Positions 22,830-34,474 of a DNA stretch of 64,000 nt are shown here, piece after piece. This DNA is from Chamaecrista fasciculata. Taxonomy: Eukaryota > Streptophyta > Magnoliopsida > Fabales > Fabaceae. Numbering within the stretch: position 1 is the first letter of the stretch; each line of letters begins with the position of its first letter. A program made the translations under genes and the position numbers. The stretch covers positions 53,251-117,250 of the forward strand of contig QANZ01016307.1 in the NCBI GenBank assembly GCA_003254925.1, given 5' to 3'. The notes below the pieces were generated by a model. The model ran no database searches. It was given only the letters and a program-made list of their open reading frames with translations, and had not been told where the DNA came from.

Positions 22830-23074
22830 TACATGTATGTTTTCTGTGATGCTCTTGTAAAATACTTGGTTATATGAACTTCGTTTGATTCCATCCTTGT
22901 TTTCCGAGCATGTAAATATGAAACAGAACTGCTAGTGTATTGCCATGTTGAACTTGGAACAGTGAGAGATGGTGGTTTGTGGTGGTAACGTGACTTTTTT
23001 ATATTTGGCCAAGGGTGGTAACAAAACAGGCTGCAGATTTTAAGACCCTCTCTGAAGTTTAATGAAGAAAGTTC

Positions 23075-23440
23075 TGTTGGGCTTAGTCATTGAAAGTCCC
23101 ACATCGGTTGGGAAAAACATTGAGGGGGTGTGAGGCTTGTATAAATATGAGTGAGATATGAGCTTCTAAGGCACCACAACTTACAAAGAAATCCTAATGG
23201 GTGTATTGGGGTTTGGGTAGTTGTGAGTCATTTTTGAGAGAGGGTTAGCAATTTTCTCCAGTCAAAAATTGTATTGAGGAGGGTTTGTAATTTTTCCGTG
23301 CAAAAATTACAAATAGTGAGTTTTGTCCCAGAGGGGGCCGTGGAGTAGGTCTTGAGGCACCGAACCACGTTAAAGATTTGTGTTCGTTTCTCCGTTTCCT
23401 CTTTCTTTATTTCTTGTGTGGGTTGCGCTTCCGCCCAACA
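23075..23440. mobile_element. Solo LTR with perfect 5 bp TSD
   Basis: The element starts TGTTGGGC and ends GCCCAACA (perfect inverted termini with TG...CA) and is flanked by AGTTC at 23070-23074 and 23441-23445. It holds AAGTCCCACATCGG near 23093, a motif common in plant Copia-like and TRIM LTRs, and a TATAAATA near 23140. With no internal domain or second LTR nearby, it is a solo LTR left by recombination. Confidence 0.85.
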
Positions 23441-23910
23441 AGTTCTTCATTGGATCATCATGATGTAATCTTCATCCTGTATGCCTCCATGTCCTCTGCA
23501 GTTACCTCGTCATTCCACCTAACATTATATTTACCCTTCCTCTCGTCTTTCTCTTTCTTTGATCTCCTGCGTAAAATCAAGGGAATTCACAATCACCATC
23601 AACAGATAAACAAGGCATGTTTTGACTTCACCTAAAAAAATTAGCTAAACCACTAGGGGAAATTACTTATACACTACGAATTTTATTTCCATCCTCTCGA
23701 TCTATAACATACTATCATCTATTTCCAAAAACATTATATGCATTGCTTCCCTTGATACCATACTTTTTCAACTTAATAATTACGCCCAAGATGATGACAG
23801 GCACAAAACTGTAATTATTTTCCGCTGAAGGTACGATAAGACAATAGAGAGAATGACATGAACCACATTAACAGAAATAAAGAACAGAAAAGCTAGACTG
23901 ATATATATAC

Positions 23911-24227
23911 CTTTTTAAGTGCTTCAACAAGCAGTTTCTCATCGGGAACATCAGTTCCCCGTGTTGCAAGTTTCTTCTCCTCCGCAGGTTTATGATCATC
24001 TGAGCAAGGTTCATAATAAAGACAATGAATAATGAAAGGAAGCTACATATGATACAGTAGAATTATAAAAAATGGGGAAAATAGAATACACGAAAAACTA
24101 TGAAAAGAGGGAAGTGGGGGAGGTACAAAAACAGAGTGGTGTAAGTAGCTCAACAGACCTTCAATGGCCTCTTTCCGAGCAATATTAGCTTTCATAAGAT
24201 CACTAGCAGCCTCAATACCAGAAACTC
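23911..24227 (-). pseudogene. Unidentified spliced gene fragment
   Basis: On the minus strand, 24227-24159 (VSGIEAASDLMKAN, RKEAIE) and 23999-23911 (DDHKPAEEKKLATRGTD, PDEKLLVEALKK) read as two exons that join in a consistent phase with GT-AG borders. A further stretch at about 24420-24350 ([13 protein letters not shown]) may be a third, but its phase does not fit the next exon directly. No start, stop or remaining exons are visible, and the sequence to the left soon meets a solo LTR. I do not recognise the protein. It is likely a truncated gene copy, or a few exons of a gene I cannot complete. Confidence 0.35.
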
Positions 24228-24522
24228 CTGTGCAATAGCTATTACGTATAGTTTACTTGCAGCACTTGTAGCCCCATTGGTGATCCTTCCACCATGAGCC
24301 CCAAACAGTCATGTGGTTGTTATTTGTTAATGTAAACATCTTCTTCATACTTGCTCTTGAGACGCTGGCTCCTTTTAGAAGCACCAGATTGCGCATTGGA
24401 TTGAGAATCCTGCAGGACCTGTTTTAGGATTGTATATTTATCTTTGATGAACACGAAGAGTGACAATAACTCCGAATACCATACATTACCGAAATTCCTA
24501 CAGAAATACAGATAGAGTATTC

Positions 24523-24540
24523 ATGCCAAAAAAAAAATCC
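24523..24540 (+). mobile_element. Ultrashort A-tailed insertion
   Basis: CATGCC plus ten A and TC lies between CAGATAGAGTATT (24510-24522) and CAGATACAGTATT (24541-24553), 12 of 13 identical. Confidence 0.45.
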
Positions 24541-24735
24541 AGATACAGTATTTTGTTTTTCTGTTTTTGGACGAATATACAGATAGAGTAGAGGCGATAA
24601 GTTAAGCCGACAATATCGTGCTGGGCCAAATCAAAGATTAAATGGGCTGCAAAGTGGTCACTTATCAATTAGTCATAAGGCTGAAGCCCCTTTATGCATG
24701 ATTTAAGCCCACTGATTTGATAAGTGAACGGGCTT

Positions 24736-24747
24736 TTTTTTATACCA
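24736..24747 (-). mobile_element. Ultrashort T-run (minus-strand A-tailed) insertion
   Basis: A T-run plus ATACCA lies between ATAAGTGAACGGGCTT (24720-24735) and ATAAGTGAGCGGGCTT (24748-24763), 15 of 16 identical. Confidence 0.45.
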
Positions 24748-25356
24748 ATAAGTGAGCGGGCTTAAATCATGCAATGCCCAGTGAGGCTCTCCCCCGCCCC
24801 CTCTTTTTTAAATTTGGATTTGGACTATTCTTTATTTCATTTAATGGATTTTTTCAATAATTATTTTTACGTGCTTATGGGATTTTTTAAAATTGTTTTT
24901 CTTTCTATAGATATTTAACTTATAAATAAAATAATTTAGTTAGAGACAAACTTAATTTCTTTAAATTTAGTGCTACGTACTAATGTTTAATTTGAGATTT
25001 TAATTTCCTTAAAATAGTGACAGTTTGGAATTTTGGGAGCTATGAAATTGTGTAAGACAACATAGAGGATAACAAACAAAAGAACGTCTTGAGAAAATAA
25101 ATCAAAGTAGATATATTTATCATTTAATTTACACTTGATAGTAATACATTAATTATTGATAAATGGATGGTCCGGTAGTTAATAATTAATTCCGCGGTTA
25201 AACAAGAAGGACGAATAAACAATTGAAATCAAACAATATAAATTTATTTTTTTATTAAGCACTAGCTTTCAGATATCCCTTGGCCAATAGTCAAAGAATA
25301 ATTTGTAACTCTGTCGTAGATCATCACTCAATAGGTAGAGGAGTGAGGATAAAACA

Positions 25357-26338
25357 AGAGGAAACTTACTTTTTGGTCCTTCAATTGTTACTGAGTCAAC
25401 GATTTAGTCTCTGAATTGTGGGAAACTACAACTCAATCCCTCAATTGTACACTTCCATCTACATTTTGGTCCCTCAGGTGTGGTCCGTCAGTCATGAAGC
25501 TGTTAAGTGATGATATGTCACTGTTAAGTATTTAAGTGGCCGTTAATTGCTGAGTTGGCTGCCCAATCATCTGTTTTATTCCTATTTCATTTTACAGCTA
25601 AGCCAAAATAATTAAATTAAAAAGACAAAAAATAAAAAACTGATCCTTCCCCTTGTCTCTCTCTGGAACATCAAGTTCTCAACCCTTTCCTCCCCAACAC
25701 CTCCTCCTTCCCCAACTCCCTCGCTGTCCACTTTCCACCTCTCGAAGTCTGATCTCCACCGCCTCGGCACCACTTTCATCTTCTCCTCCGCCAAACTCTC
25801 TCAAAAAAGAAAAGTTGCAGAACGCGGCAAAATTCACATAACCAAACAAAACAACCAGATTCAAGCAAACGAACGTACTTAAAATTACAAATGGAACCCA
25901 TTATAGCATTCAGATCTAACATTTCAGTTGAAGTGTCGATAAATCAAGCAAACGAACCACAACAAGAACAAATTCGAGAAAGAGAGAAGTAGATCAACTT
26001 ACCCCTCTTGAGGAGGAAAGGGAGAGCTTGATGTTGCAGAGAGACAAGGGGAAGTATAAGTTTTTCATGTTTTATTTTTTTAATTTAATTATATTAGCTT
26101 AGCTGAAAAATGAAATAGCAAATAGATGACTGGGCAGCCAACTCAGCATTTAACGGCCACCTAAGCACTTAACAGTGACACATCATCACTTAACAGCTTC
26201 ATGATTGACGGACCACATCTAAGGGACCAAAATGTAGACGGAAGTGTACAATTGAGGGATTGAGTTGTAGTTTCCCACAATTCAGGGACCAAATCGTTGA
26301 CTCAGTAATCATTGAGGGATCAAAAAGTAAGTTTTCTC
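25357..26338. mobile_element. 982 bp long-TIR Mutator-like element, possible gene-fragment carrier
   Basis: It is flanked by perfect 9 bp copies GATAAAACA (25348-25356 and 26339-26347). Imperfect inverted arms of roughly 300 bp run inward: AACTTACTTTTTGGTCC against inverted sequence at about 26318-26336, through GAGTTGGCTGCCCA against TGGGCAGCCAACTC, to CAAGGGGAAG-type sequence. The central part (about 25696-26005) is not inverted; its first half is more C-rich than the surroundings, which suggests captured coding DNA as in Pack-MULEs, though no parent gene was identified. A degenerate relative is at 40399-40705. It lies 57 bp beyond the MYB stop codon. Confidence 0.75.
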
Positions 26339-26394
26339 GATAAAACAATAGAGTATATTATGGATGTGACAGACGGAATAAGGAAACAATATAA

Positions 26395-28251
26395 TCATAA
26401 GAGGGGTAAGTGGGAGAAATGTTCAGCTTCAGTGTAAACATGGTACCAAAAATCCATGCCGACGTGGCTCATGGTTGAATTTGATGATGAATCTACTTGT
26501 ACTTGGGGTGGCGTACTGTCTAGTTCTAGCGGAGACAACAGAAATTGAAACTGTTGATCAACTTCCGACCAGAAATCCTGGTCGTCCGTTGCCACCAGAG
26601 TACGATTATTCTCCGGCGACTCATGAACATTAACATTAGTACTGCTAGTGCTAGTAGAAGAGAGTGTGTGTGAATTGGAAGGAGAGAGTGGCGTAGTAGT
26701 AGTAGTAGGCTGTTGTTGTTTTTGTTGTTCCTTCTTGTGTTTTGGTTTTGGTTGTTTGTGATTCATGTGTTGGTGTTGTGGGAGCCTCTTCTTCAAGTGG
26801 GTGTGCCACACGTTCTTTATTTCATTGTCTGTGCGTCCCGGTAACCGAGCTGCTATTGCTGACCATCTGCATCCATTTTTTTATATACATTATACACTCT
26901 CATTCACTAATAATTTCTATATCTATATGTATAATTCCAAATAGGAAAATCACTGAGGAGTGCATTGCGTGAGCAACCACTTACTTTTGCAATTTTGTAC
27001 TGTTTTTTTATATATAATAATAATATAATTCACCACAATAAAAAAATAGGTGCGTGCACCCCAATCATTTCTCAGGACGGCCTAGCTACTTTAATTTGCT
27101 TTTACACTACTTTTTATTATTTTTATTAAAATGGTCCTTTTAATATGTGCCCTAAGGGCACATGTTAAGATTTTTTTTAATTGGTTAAGTGAGTTTCCAA
27201 ACATTAAAAAAAAAATTTAAATAAATTTTCGTAAATTTCAAGATAAGAGATTCTCTATTAACCCATCAGAAGAAACCTAAAATGTGCCCTAAGAGCAAAT
27301 GTTAGATAAATCCTTATTAAAAAATATAGTTTTCTTATGACCACGTGAAAAATGTTGCGGGCTTGTAGCTAATTAATTATTATAAATAATTATGAGGGAT
27401 CCTAGCCCAATGCACACATCCAATCCAACTATCCAAGCCATGCATATGACTTTTTTATGTGGGGGTGGGGGTCGAATATGATGGAATTATGAACTTTACT
27501 TCCTCATTAATGTTGGGCCCAATTACCTAATAATCCAACCAAATTATCTAATTAAAATATTAAATAAGTAAGTAAATGTGAGTAATAAATTGGTGTTTTA
27601 TGAAATGAAAAACAAAAAAGAGAAATTATGGGCAGGCCTAGGCAGGTAGGTAGCCATAATGATTGAGGTTAATTCTGAAATTCCTATTAGTTGAGGTAGG
27701 AGAAAATACATGAACTAGGTAAGGGAATTTAACTATTGAATGATTTGATTCATTCAGCCGAAGTACTGTATTTAATTATGAGGAAACTAGATGAAGTGAC
27801 GGCGTAGCAGACAGTACAGGTGAATATGAGTATGAGTAATACTCCTATTAAATAGAGAAGACCTGTTTCCCAACATGTGATGGAGGTTGATGATGGTATC
27901 CTCTTCCTCGGGTGTGAAGTTTCCTCGTTTAATGTCTGGCTTCAAATAATTAATCCATCGCAGTCTGCAACTCTTCCCACACCTTAGAAGCCCTACATAC
28001 ATACATTATAATTAATACAAATGAATTAATAAAACGCAACAGATCAGATATAGAGTATATGAATATGAATGAAGGAGGGTTAATTACTTAATTAGATTGG
28101 AGTGAATTACGTATATACCAGCTAGTTTGGGAAGAGCACGCCAGTTAGAGTGTCCAAAATTGTTGACATAATTGATGAGTAATTGGTCTTCTTGTGGAGT
28201 CCATGGACCTTTCTTCAATCCCACTTTCTCGCAGCATGGAGCTCTCCCCAT
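26395..28251 (-). CDS. R2R3-MYB transcription factor, subgroup 2 (MYB13/14/15 type)
   Basis: Exons on the minus strand are 28251-28119, 27992-27863 and 26866-26395, giving 244 residues with the two-intron structure usual for R2R3-MYBs. It starts [19 protein letters not shown]2 has Trp17, 37 and 57; R3 has Phe70, Trp89 and Trp108 ([20 protein letters not shown]). No bHLH-interaction motif is evident in R3. The tail is Gln/Thr/Ser-rich and carries DQDFWSEVD and GMDFWYHVY, matching the subgroup 2 C-terminal motifs. Members act in the nucleus in cold, wound, phytoalexin and lignin responses. The start at 28251 is chosen because the upstream in-frame ATG at 28299 lies between the TATA box (28309-28317) and the expected transcription start. 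Confidence 0.93.
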
Positions 28252-28308
28252 TCTCTCTCTCGATGTCCAAACTGATGATGAGGCTTGCGCGCTATACATT
28301 CATGTGCT

Positions 28309-28317
28309 CTATTTATA
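28309..28317 (-). promoter_or_regulatory. TATA box of the MYB gene
   Basis: The minus-strand TATAAATAG lies about 60 bp upstream of the MGRAPCC start codon, predicting transcription start near 28280. Confidence 0.6.
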
Positions 28318-28964
28318 TTCACTCCCACCCTCAATTATCGACTTTGAAATGTAAATACATCCTACCCGCCCAATTAAGCCACATGAAAGTCCAAATTATA
28401 TTAATTAAGTAATTGATTTTCTCAATTTTAAAAATGGAACATATCAACCTTGCACTTGGCCCACCCGCCGTTGCTCAATCCTTTCTTTCAACTGTTCTTC
28501 CGGTGATGTGATGTGATTGGTTGTTTACTAAATTAAACGTCCGAATACAATATCCCTCTTATAAACAAAATTTATATATGTAATTCCTTATGTTTGGTGA
28601 AATTCCTTTAATCACAATTCACAAGTTTTAATTTTATCTTTTCCATTATACAAAAAGGTTGTATTTAATACTTTTTTTATCATGATTGGTGATGAAAAAA
28701 AAAAATTCACATGTCAAAAAAACCTTATAACAAAGATATAAGAAAAATGCATATCAGTTCTGTCTATCATCGTACAATAATTTCTTTTACCATATTTATA
28801 CTAAATTAAATTTATATGGAAAATTTTAAGATGTAAAGTAGGATATGCATACAATTGCAAGGTGTCATAGTCTCTTTTATCTAAAATAATTTAATGTTAA
28901 AAAATAATTTAAAAAAAGATAATTTTTTTAACCAATTAAATTTGTACATAGAACCACATCACTA

Positions 28965-28978
28965 CAGGCCAAAAAAAA
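28965..28978 (+). mobile_element. Ultrashort A-tailed insertion with 13 bp target duplication
   Basis: CAGGCC plus eight A between perfect copies of AACCACATCACTA (28952-28964 and 28979-28991). Confidence 0.55.
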
Positions 28979-29445
28979 AACCACATCACTAGTCACGTGC
29001 AATACAACTATATCATAAACTAACCCAATTTATATATATATATAGTTTAATTAATAATACGTACAATAGAATAATTTACAAATCTTGCTAAATTAGAATT
29101 AAGATAGTGTATAATTTCAATTAACGTTTTTTCTTAGATTAAACTTTTTGTGAAATTTCCGACATGATAGATTAATATAATAGTCATTAATTAGATTTGA
29201 ATGTAACAAAATATAAATTCTAATGAAATCACTATATATATATATATAATATATGCTATCTGCAATTAATCTTCAATAAGGAAGGAAGATTAAAAAAACT
29301 TTTTTTATATATAGAAACAACATCTTTTTTGGGTGAATGATAAAGCATGTTTTAATTTTACTGGACCTGAGCTTATTTAATATTAACCAATAAAGGATTA
29401 CTATAGTGGCAACCTCATATATCTGGTATAGGCTAGGAACCATAG

Positions 29446-29758
29446 AACACTTCATTTTGAGGGCGTGTTCTCGTGTCAGACACGTGTCCGTATCTGACAC
29501 TCACACGACACATATTCATAAGTTTCAGAATATAAAATTAATTTATTTTACTTTAACATGATAAACAATATAAAATAATAACACATATTACATATATTAT
29601 GAATAGATATTATAATTTTTAAAATTTTCATTAAAATTTATAGATTTTTAATTATTTATATATATATAAATATATGTCGTGTCGTATCATGTAAGTTTAA
29701 GACTTTAATGTATCAGTGTCTCCGTGTCCATGTCGTGTCCCGTGTCCGTATCAGTGTG
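29446..29758 (+). repeat. Dispersed repeat family, copy 1
   Basis: About 313 bp beginning near AACACTTCATTTTGAG, with GTGTCAGACACGTGTCCG near the start and repeated CGTGTCC units at the end around an AT-rich core. Related copies occur at 44247-44534 (minus) and 62671-62980 (plus). No coding potential; the class is unknown, possibly a MITE or SINE-like family. Confidence 0.7.
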
Positions 29759-29977
29759 AAATATGAAAAGTAAGAGGAATATATATATATATATATATAT
29801 ATTAAACGTGTAAGAATCTCATTATTATAAACTTAAAATTCCTAGTGCATGCACTCGATAAATTTTCTTTCTGACGCTCGAGTGGAGTACCAAACACTAA
29901 CGACAATCCGATCCATGCCTCTAATTAATACTGACGCCCTTTCAACATCATTGTGATTCTAAAAAAGACTTATCTTC

Positions 29978-29996
29978 TTTCTGGCCAAAAAAAAAA
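29978..29996 (+). mobile_element. Ultrashort A-tailed insertion
   Basis: TTTCTGGCC plus about ten A lies between perfect ACTTATCTTC copies (29968-29977 and 29997-30006). Confidence 0.5.
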
Positions 29997-30233
29997 ACTT
30001 ATCTTCAGCTCTTCCATCTTTAATTAATTAATGAACTCATAATAATGCAATTCCTAGTTAATTATTTTCGCTCTATATTTATGAAAATGACATCAAGCTC
30101 TATATGGTGAAGTCACAAAATTGTCGGTATTATTTTAATTGCTAATCTCTCAAATTATATTTTAAATATACAAAACAACTAATAAAATGTCAGTTGCTAA
30201 AAACATTAATTAGTTTTAACTTTTACCATGGTG

Positions 30234-30450
30234 GGATTTTGTCTTTGGATCGTGCTGCTTCCTGTGGTGTTGGTGAAGGAAGATGAAGATCTGGTGTTGG
30301 TTAATGATGTTGCTTCTTTGTTTTGTTTTTTCTGTTTGTTGCTGTTTCTGGTTTTTTCCTTTTGCTGTTCTCTGAACTTCTGTGTTGGTTTTGTTGAGGT
30401 GTTTTGCCCCCTTTTTCAATGAATGTATTATTCAGGAAAAAAAAAAAAAG
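30234..30450 (+). mobile_element. 5'-truncated LINE-like insertion with poly(A) and 14 bp TSD
   Basis: A 217 bp insert ends in TTCAGG and a 13-A tail plus G and is flanked by perfect CTTTTACCATGGTG copies (30220-30233 and 30451-30464). The T/G-rich body resembles a plant LINE 3' UTR. A small open frame across it is not considered a gene. Confidence 0.8.
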
Positions 30451-30832
30451 CTTTTACCATGGTGTACGTTATACACCGATACTTTTCCTAATATGTTGGT
30501 AAACAAATTTGCATCGTACTAATAGTAACTTTATATTCCCTATTTACTATCTCATTGACATTGAGTTTCGTTACTCCATTTACAAGTTAGTTTGTAAATT
30601 GTAATCAATATCGCACCCAAAAAAAATTCAATACGACAAATCGTACAGTTCATCTCCCAATATGATTCAAGGGTGAGAAAAAGATAAATGATTAATCAGC
30701 TCTAACTTTAATCACTAACTAATCAATAGGGAATAATGAAAGGGTTAACAATAAGGTGCCAGATATTATATATATTCCATTTAACTCGGCGACCGGCGGC
30801 TTGCATGATATATATTTATACTATTATATATA

Positions 30833-31936
30833 GGCAAAGTGCGAATTTGGTTCTATAATTTTGTTCCAGTTCCTAAATTAGTATTTTGGTCATGTATCTT
30901 TGCTCTAGGTCCCAAATCAGTCTTTTATCTTTTTTTGTCTCAGTTTTGGTCTCATATGTTTTGAAAACTTCCCACCGTTAGTCCTCCTTCTATTTTAAAT
31001 TACTGTTAAGTCCTGAAAACTTCAAGTCCCTTTCACTTTAGTCTCTGACTATAAAAATGAAAGTGAAATAGCATCTCTGAAGATTCTCAAGCCTTACATC
31101 TTGGTCCCTAATCCATGAATTCTTCATGAAATGGAAAAGAAATGCAAAAAGAAAAAAGAAAAACACAAATTTAAAGCAAATGACAGAGGGACCAAAACTG
31201 AAAACGCATAAAATTTAAAACCCACCGGCAAACGTACGGAAATTGCCGAGAAACTCAAACTCATCCAAAAACCTCAATTCTCATTGAAATCTCACTCAAA
31301 TTGTTGTCCTCAAATGCTTTAAGAAAGAATTTTCGAAAATCAAAAGTTTTGAGGAGGGAGGTGACAAAGATTCCCTTACATTTGGTAATTCTGATAGAGA
31401 AGTTCTGAAATCCCTTACATTTCTTCTATCACCTCCCTCAAAAGTTTGGATTTTCGAAAATGCCTTTTTAAAGCATTTGAGGGAAATTATTTGAGTGAGA
31501 TTTCAGTGAAAATTGAGGTTTTTGGATGAGTTCTTCAGTTTCTCGGCAATTTCCGGCGAGTTTGGGGCATTTTCCGGTGAGTTTTAAATTTTCTGCGTTT
31601 TCAGTTTTGGTCCCTCTGTCATTTTGCTTTAATTTGTGTTGTTTTTGCATTTCTATTCTATTTCATGAAGAATTCATGGATTAGGGACCAAGATATAAGG
31701 TTTGAGAATCTTCAGGCATGCTCTTTCACTTTCATTTTGATAGTCAGGGACTAAAGTGAAAGGGACTTGAAATTTTCAGGACTAAACTATAATTTAAAAT
31801 AGACGGAGGACTAACGGTTGGAGGTTTTCAAAATATATGGGACCAAAACTAAGACAAAAAAATATATATAGGTCTTATTTGGGACCTGGAACAAAGATAC
31901 AAGACCAAATTCGCGCGAGACAAAAAAAGTTATAGG
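30833..31936. mobile_element. 1.1 kb foldback element (family with 41006-42293)
   Basis: Two inverted arms of about 500 bp meet near 31385. The left arm begins GGCAAAGTGCGAATTTGG; shared internal landmarks include AATCCATGAATTCTTCATGA and CTGAAAACGCA near 31120 and 31200, each found inverted in the right arm. The right end stops inside a subterminal repeat (AGTTATAGG) where another element begins at 31937, so this copy is right-truncated. No transposase frame. Confidence 0.75.
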
Positions 31937-32402
31937 TAGGGATGATCAAAATACTCATACCCGACGGGGATCCGCAAATGTTACCCAATGGGTTTGGGTA
32001 AAAATATACGGGTCCGGGTATGGGGATTTACCAATTTAAATTTACAGGTATGGGTCCGGGTACGGGGTGGCTACAGTAATATACTATCAATTAATAATTA
32101 TATATATATAATATAGTGAAAACTTAATAATAAAAATATATTTATTTTTTTATTTTAAATATATATATATATANAATTATATTTTTTTATTTTAAATATA
32201 TATATATATAATAATGTTAAAAAAATAGTATTTTTTGAATTTTTTCGGGTATGGGTCCTGGTCTGGGTATAGGGGTATCCATAGGGTATGGGTATGGGGA
32301 TTGATATTCATACCCGCACGGGTATGGGTCTGGGTATGGGGATGATAATTTCTGATAGGTATAGGGACGGGGATTAAGATACCCTACCCATGATCATCCC
32401 TA
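31937..32402. mobile_element. TIR element with TAGGGATGATC ends and GGGTATGGG repeats
   Basis: It begins TAGGGATGATCAAAAT and ends ATGATCATCCCTA, with inverted arms rich in GGGTATGGG/GGGTCCGGG units and an AT core that holds an N at 32174. It interrupts the right end of the foldback element. Relatives with CTAGGGATGACAA-like termini are near 49951, 52050 and 54335. Probably a non-autonomous hAT-type element, but no clear 8 bp duplication was found. Confidence 0.55.
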
Positions 32403-32436
32403 GCCGTACAACCCACATGTTGATGTCTCTTTTCAT

Positions 32437-32614
32437 TTTTTTTTTCGATTAATTGAAGAAACCAGTTACAAACGAGCATTAGAAAACAAGGATAAAGAAA
32501 CAAAGACCGAAAGAGAAAACGGTAAAAAACAAAAATACCTACCCCTACCAACTACAACAAGCAAAGGCTACTAAAGCTATTAGAGAATACTAGAATCCCA
32601 CAATACATAAAGAA
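32437..32614 (-). mobile_element. Minus-strand truncated LINE-like insertion with 12 bp TSD
   Basis: The 178 bp insert begins with a T-run (poly(A) on the minus strand, preceded by TTAATCG) and is flanked by perfect GTCTCTTTTCAT copies (32425-32436 and 32615-32626). Its 3' end differs from the insertion at 30234-30450. Confidence 0.75.
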
Positions 32615-32643
32615 GTCTCTTTTCATAGATCTATTTCTCTATC

Positions 32644-33111
32644 GCTAAAAGTACTAATTTCATCTCCAAACTTTACATCAATTATCAATTTCATCCCCAA
32701 ACTTTTTTTGTTGTCAACTTCGTCCCCAAACTTTACACCAACTGTCAATTTCATCCTCAATCTTTTTTGTTGTCAATTTCGTCCCCAAACTTTACATCAA
32801 CTGTCAATTTCGTCCCTGATCTTTCACATTTTCGTCAATTTTATCCTTTTGATTACCTTCTTTCAATAAATTAACGACAGACTGCATCTTGTTTTGGAAT
32901 CTAAGTTAGGATTTGAGTTTCTTTTTCTATCAATTTTACATTATATATCATTAACCACATAGATTTTGTCGTCAATATTTGGCTTAAGTAAGAGCAAAGG
33001 ATAAAATTGACCAAAATGTGAAAGATTAGGGACGAAATTGACAGCAAAAAAATATTGGAGACGAAATTGACAACATGTGTAAAGTTTGGGGACGAAACGA
33101 ATACTTTTGCC
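32644..33111. mobile_element. 468 bp Mutator-like MITE with 10 bp TSD
   Basis: Termini GCTAAAAGTA and TACTTTTGCC are inverted; arms carry repeats of GTCAATTTCGTCCCCAAAC and its inverse. Flanks are perfect TTTCTCTATC (32634-32643 and 33112-33121). Same family as 12947-13288. Confidence 0.7.
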
Positions 33112-33173
33112 TTTCTCTATCCATTTTCAAGTTTTATTGTCACTAATAGCTCATCCAATTCCATCGTGGTATT

Positions 33174-33187
33174 TGGGCCAAAAAAAA
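33174..33187 (+). mobile_element. Ultrashort A-tailed insertion with 17 bp target duplication
   Basis: TGGGCC plus eight A lies between AATTCCATCGTGGTATT (33157-33173) and AATTCCATCGTTGTATT (33188-33204), 16 of 17 identical. Confidence 0.55.
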
Positions 33188-33204
33188 AATTCCATCGTTG
33201 TATT

Positions 33205-34474
33205 AGTTTGTATTTCAAGTTTTATTCATCTTTTTATTATTTTAAAATATTTAAAATTTAATTATTAATAATCATTTATATAATAATTTTTAATAATTTA
33301 AAACTATACATATTCTTACTATTATATATAAAAGGACCCTTTTGGTAGTCGATAAAAAAATAACTCAATTAAATGTTATAAATAATACAAAATAAGTATA
33401 TAGATCATGATAATTGATTAAGGGTAATGGAGGAGAGAATTTATTAAATAAAATTAAATAACTTCCTACAACTTTAAATTAAAAAAATACTATTCATATA
33501 AAATAAAAATTATAAAAATTAAATTTTATTGTAAAATATAATAAAATTACTTTTTATTATAAAATTTGTAGAAATATGATATAATATTTCTAATATTTCC
33601 CTTAGAGTTATTTAATTATTGTTATCTTTGTAATTGGGCCTAAGTTGGGCCTGAGTTAGTTTTACTATTAGTTTTGCGGTTTCATATCAGTTGCGTTCTG
33701 TTTCTGCATTCTGTTTCAGCCTCTAAACATATCNATAATAAAATAATTTTTTTTTATTTTAAAAAAGCACATCAGTGTAGATATCATAGACATAAAAAAA
33801 GTTAAGAATGATTATAGCACCGACAAATACAAACAAATGAACAATAGAAATTTGAGAGTGGATCCGCTGAAATACGAATCGTATGTAAATTATTGATCTG
33901 AACCGTCCATTAAAATGATCAAGTATTAAATATTTTAATGGATGATCAGATCAAATAATTCACAATTTCACATACTCCACAGGATTGTACTTTAGCGAAT
34001 CCGTTTCCTAGAAACTTATGAATATTTTCTGGTCAGCTGTTAGCATATATTATAAGAGTCAGTTGTTCAATTTTTTTTTTTTTAATCAGTTTGATTCATC
34101 ATGAAAATGAAAATCACACAAGGCCCTACAGAAAATGGAGGTTGTAGTACAATCTCTGCCTCCCTGCTTTATCAGGGGTAAACGGTGAAGCCTACAGAAA
34201 GATAATATGTTTGGGCTTATTTTAGTTATCGTTATGCTCTAAATTTTTGGATTCCTCTATTATTGTGGAATCTAATTACTTCATGGCCTTGAAAGCCCGC
34301 CCAACAAGTTCATCAAACCCAAGTCATTTGACTGGGGTCATTAGGCCCAAATTTGGATGTCAGTGGCTACCACTACCACACTGCAAATGTAATCACACCG
34401 TGTGTTACTAGGTCAAAAATAATATTCCATAAAAAAAAGGGGTACAAAATGATAGTCCCCTGAAATAAAATAAA
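33205..34474. other. Intergenic, very AT-rich
   Basis: No exon or intact element recognised. A single N is at 33734 next to a T-run. Confidence 0.45.

Larger units (their letters stand above)
28318..30219. other. Intergenic upstream of MYB, repeat-bearing
   Basis: AT-rich with a TA microsatellite near 29780-29803. Includes two ultrashort insertions (28965-28978, 29978-29996) and one copy of a dispersed GTGTCAGACACGTGTCCG family (29446-29758), listed separately. No exon seen. Confidence 0.5.

Noticed and set aside
28252..28299. Upstream in-frame ATG extending the MYB by 16 residues
   Set aside because: It falls between the TATA box and the expected start of transcription, and the family starts at MGRxPCC.
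30228..30422. 64-codon frame (MVGFCLWIVLLPVVLV...)
   Set aside because: Lies wholly within a poly(A)-tailed insertion with a 14 bp TSD; treated as LINE-like 3' sequence.
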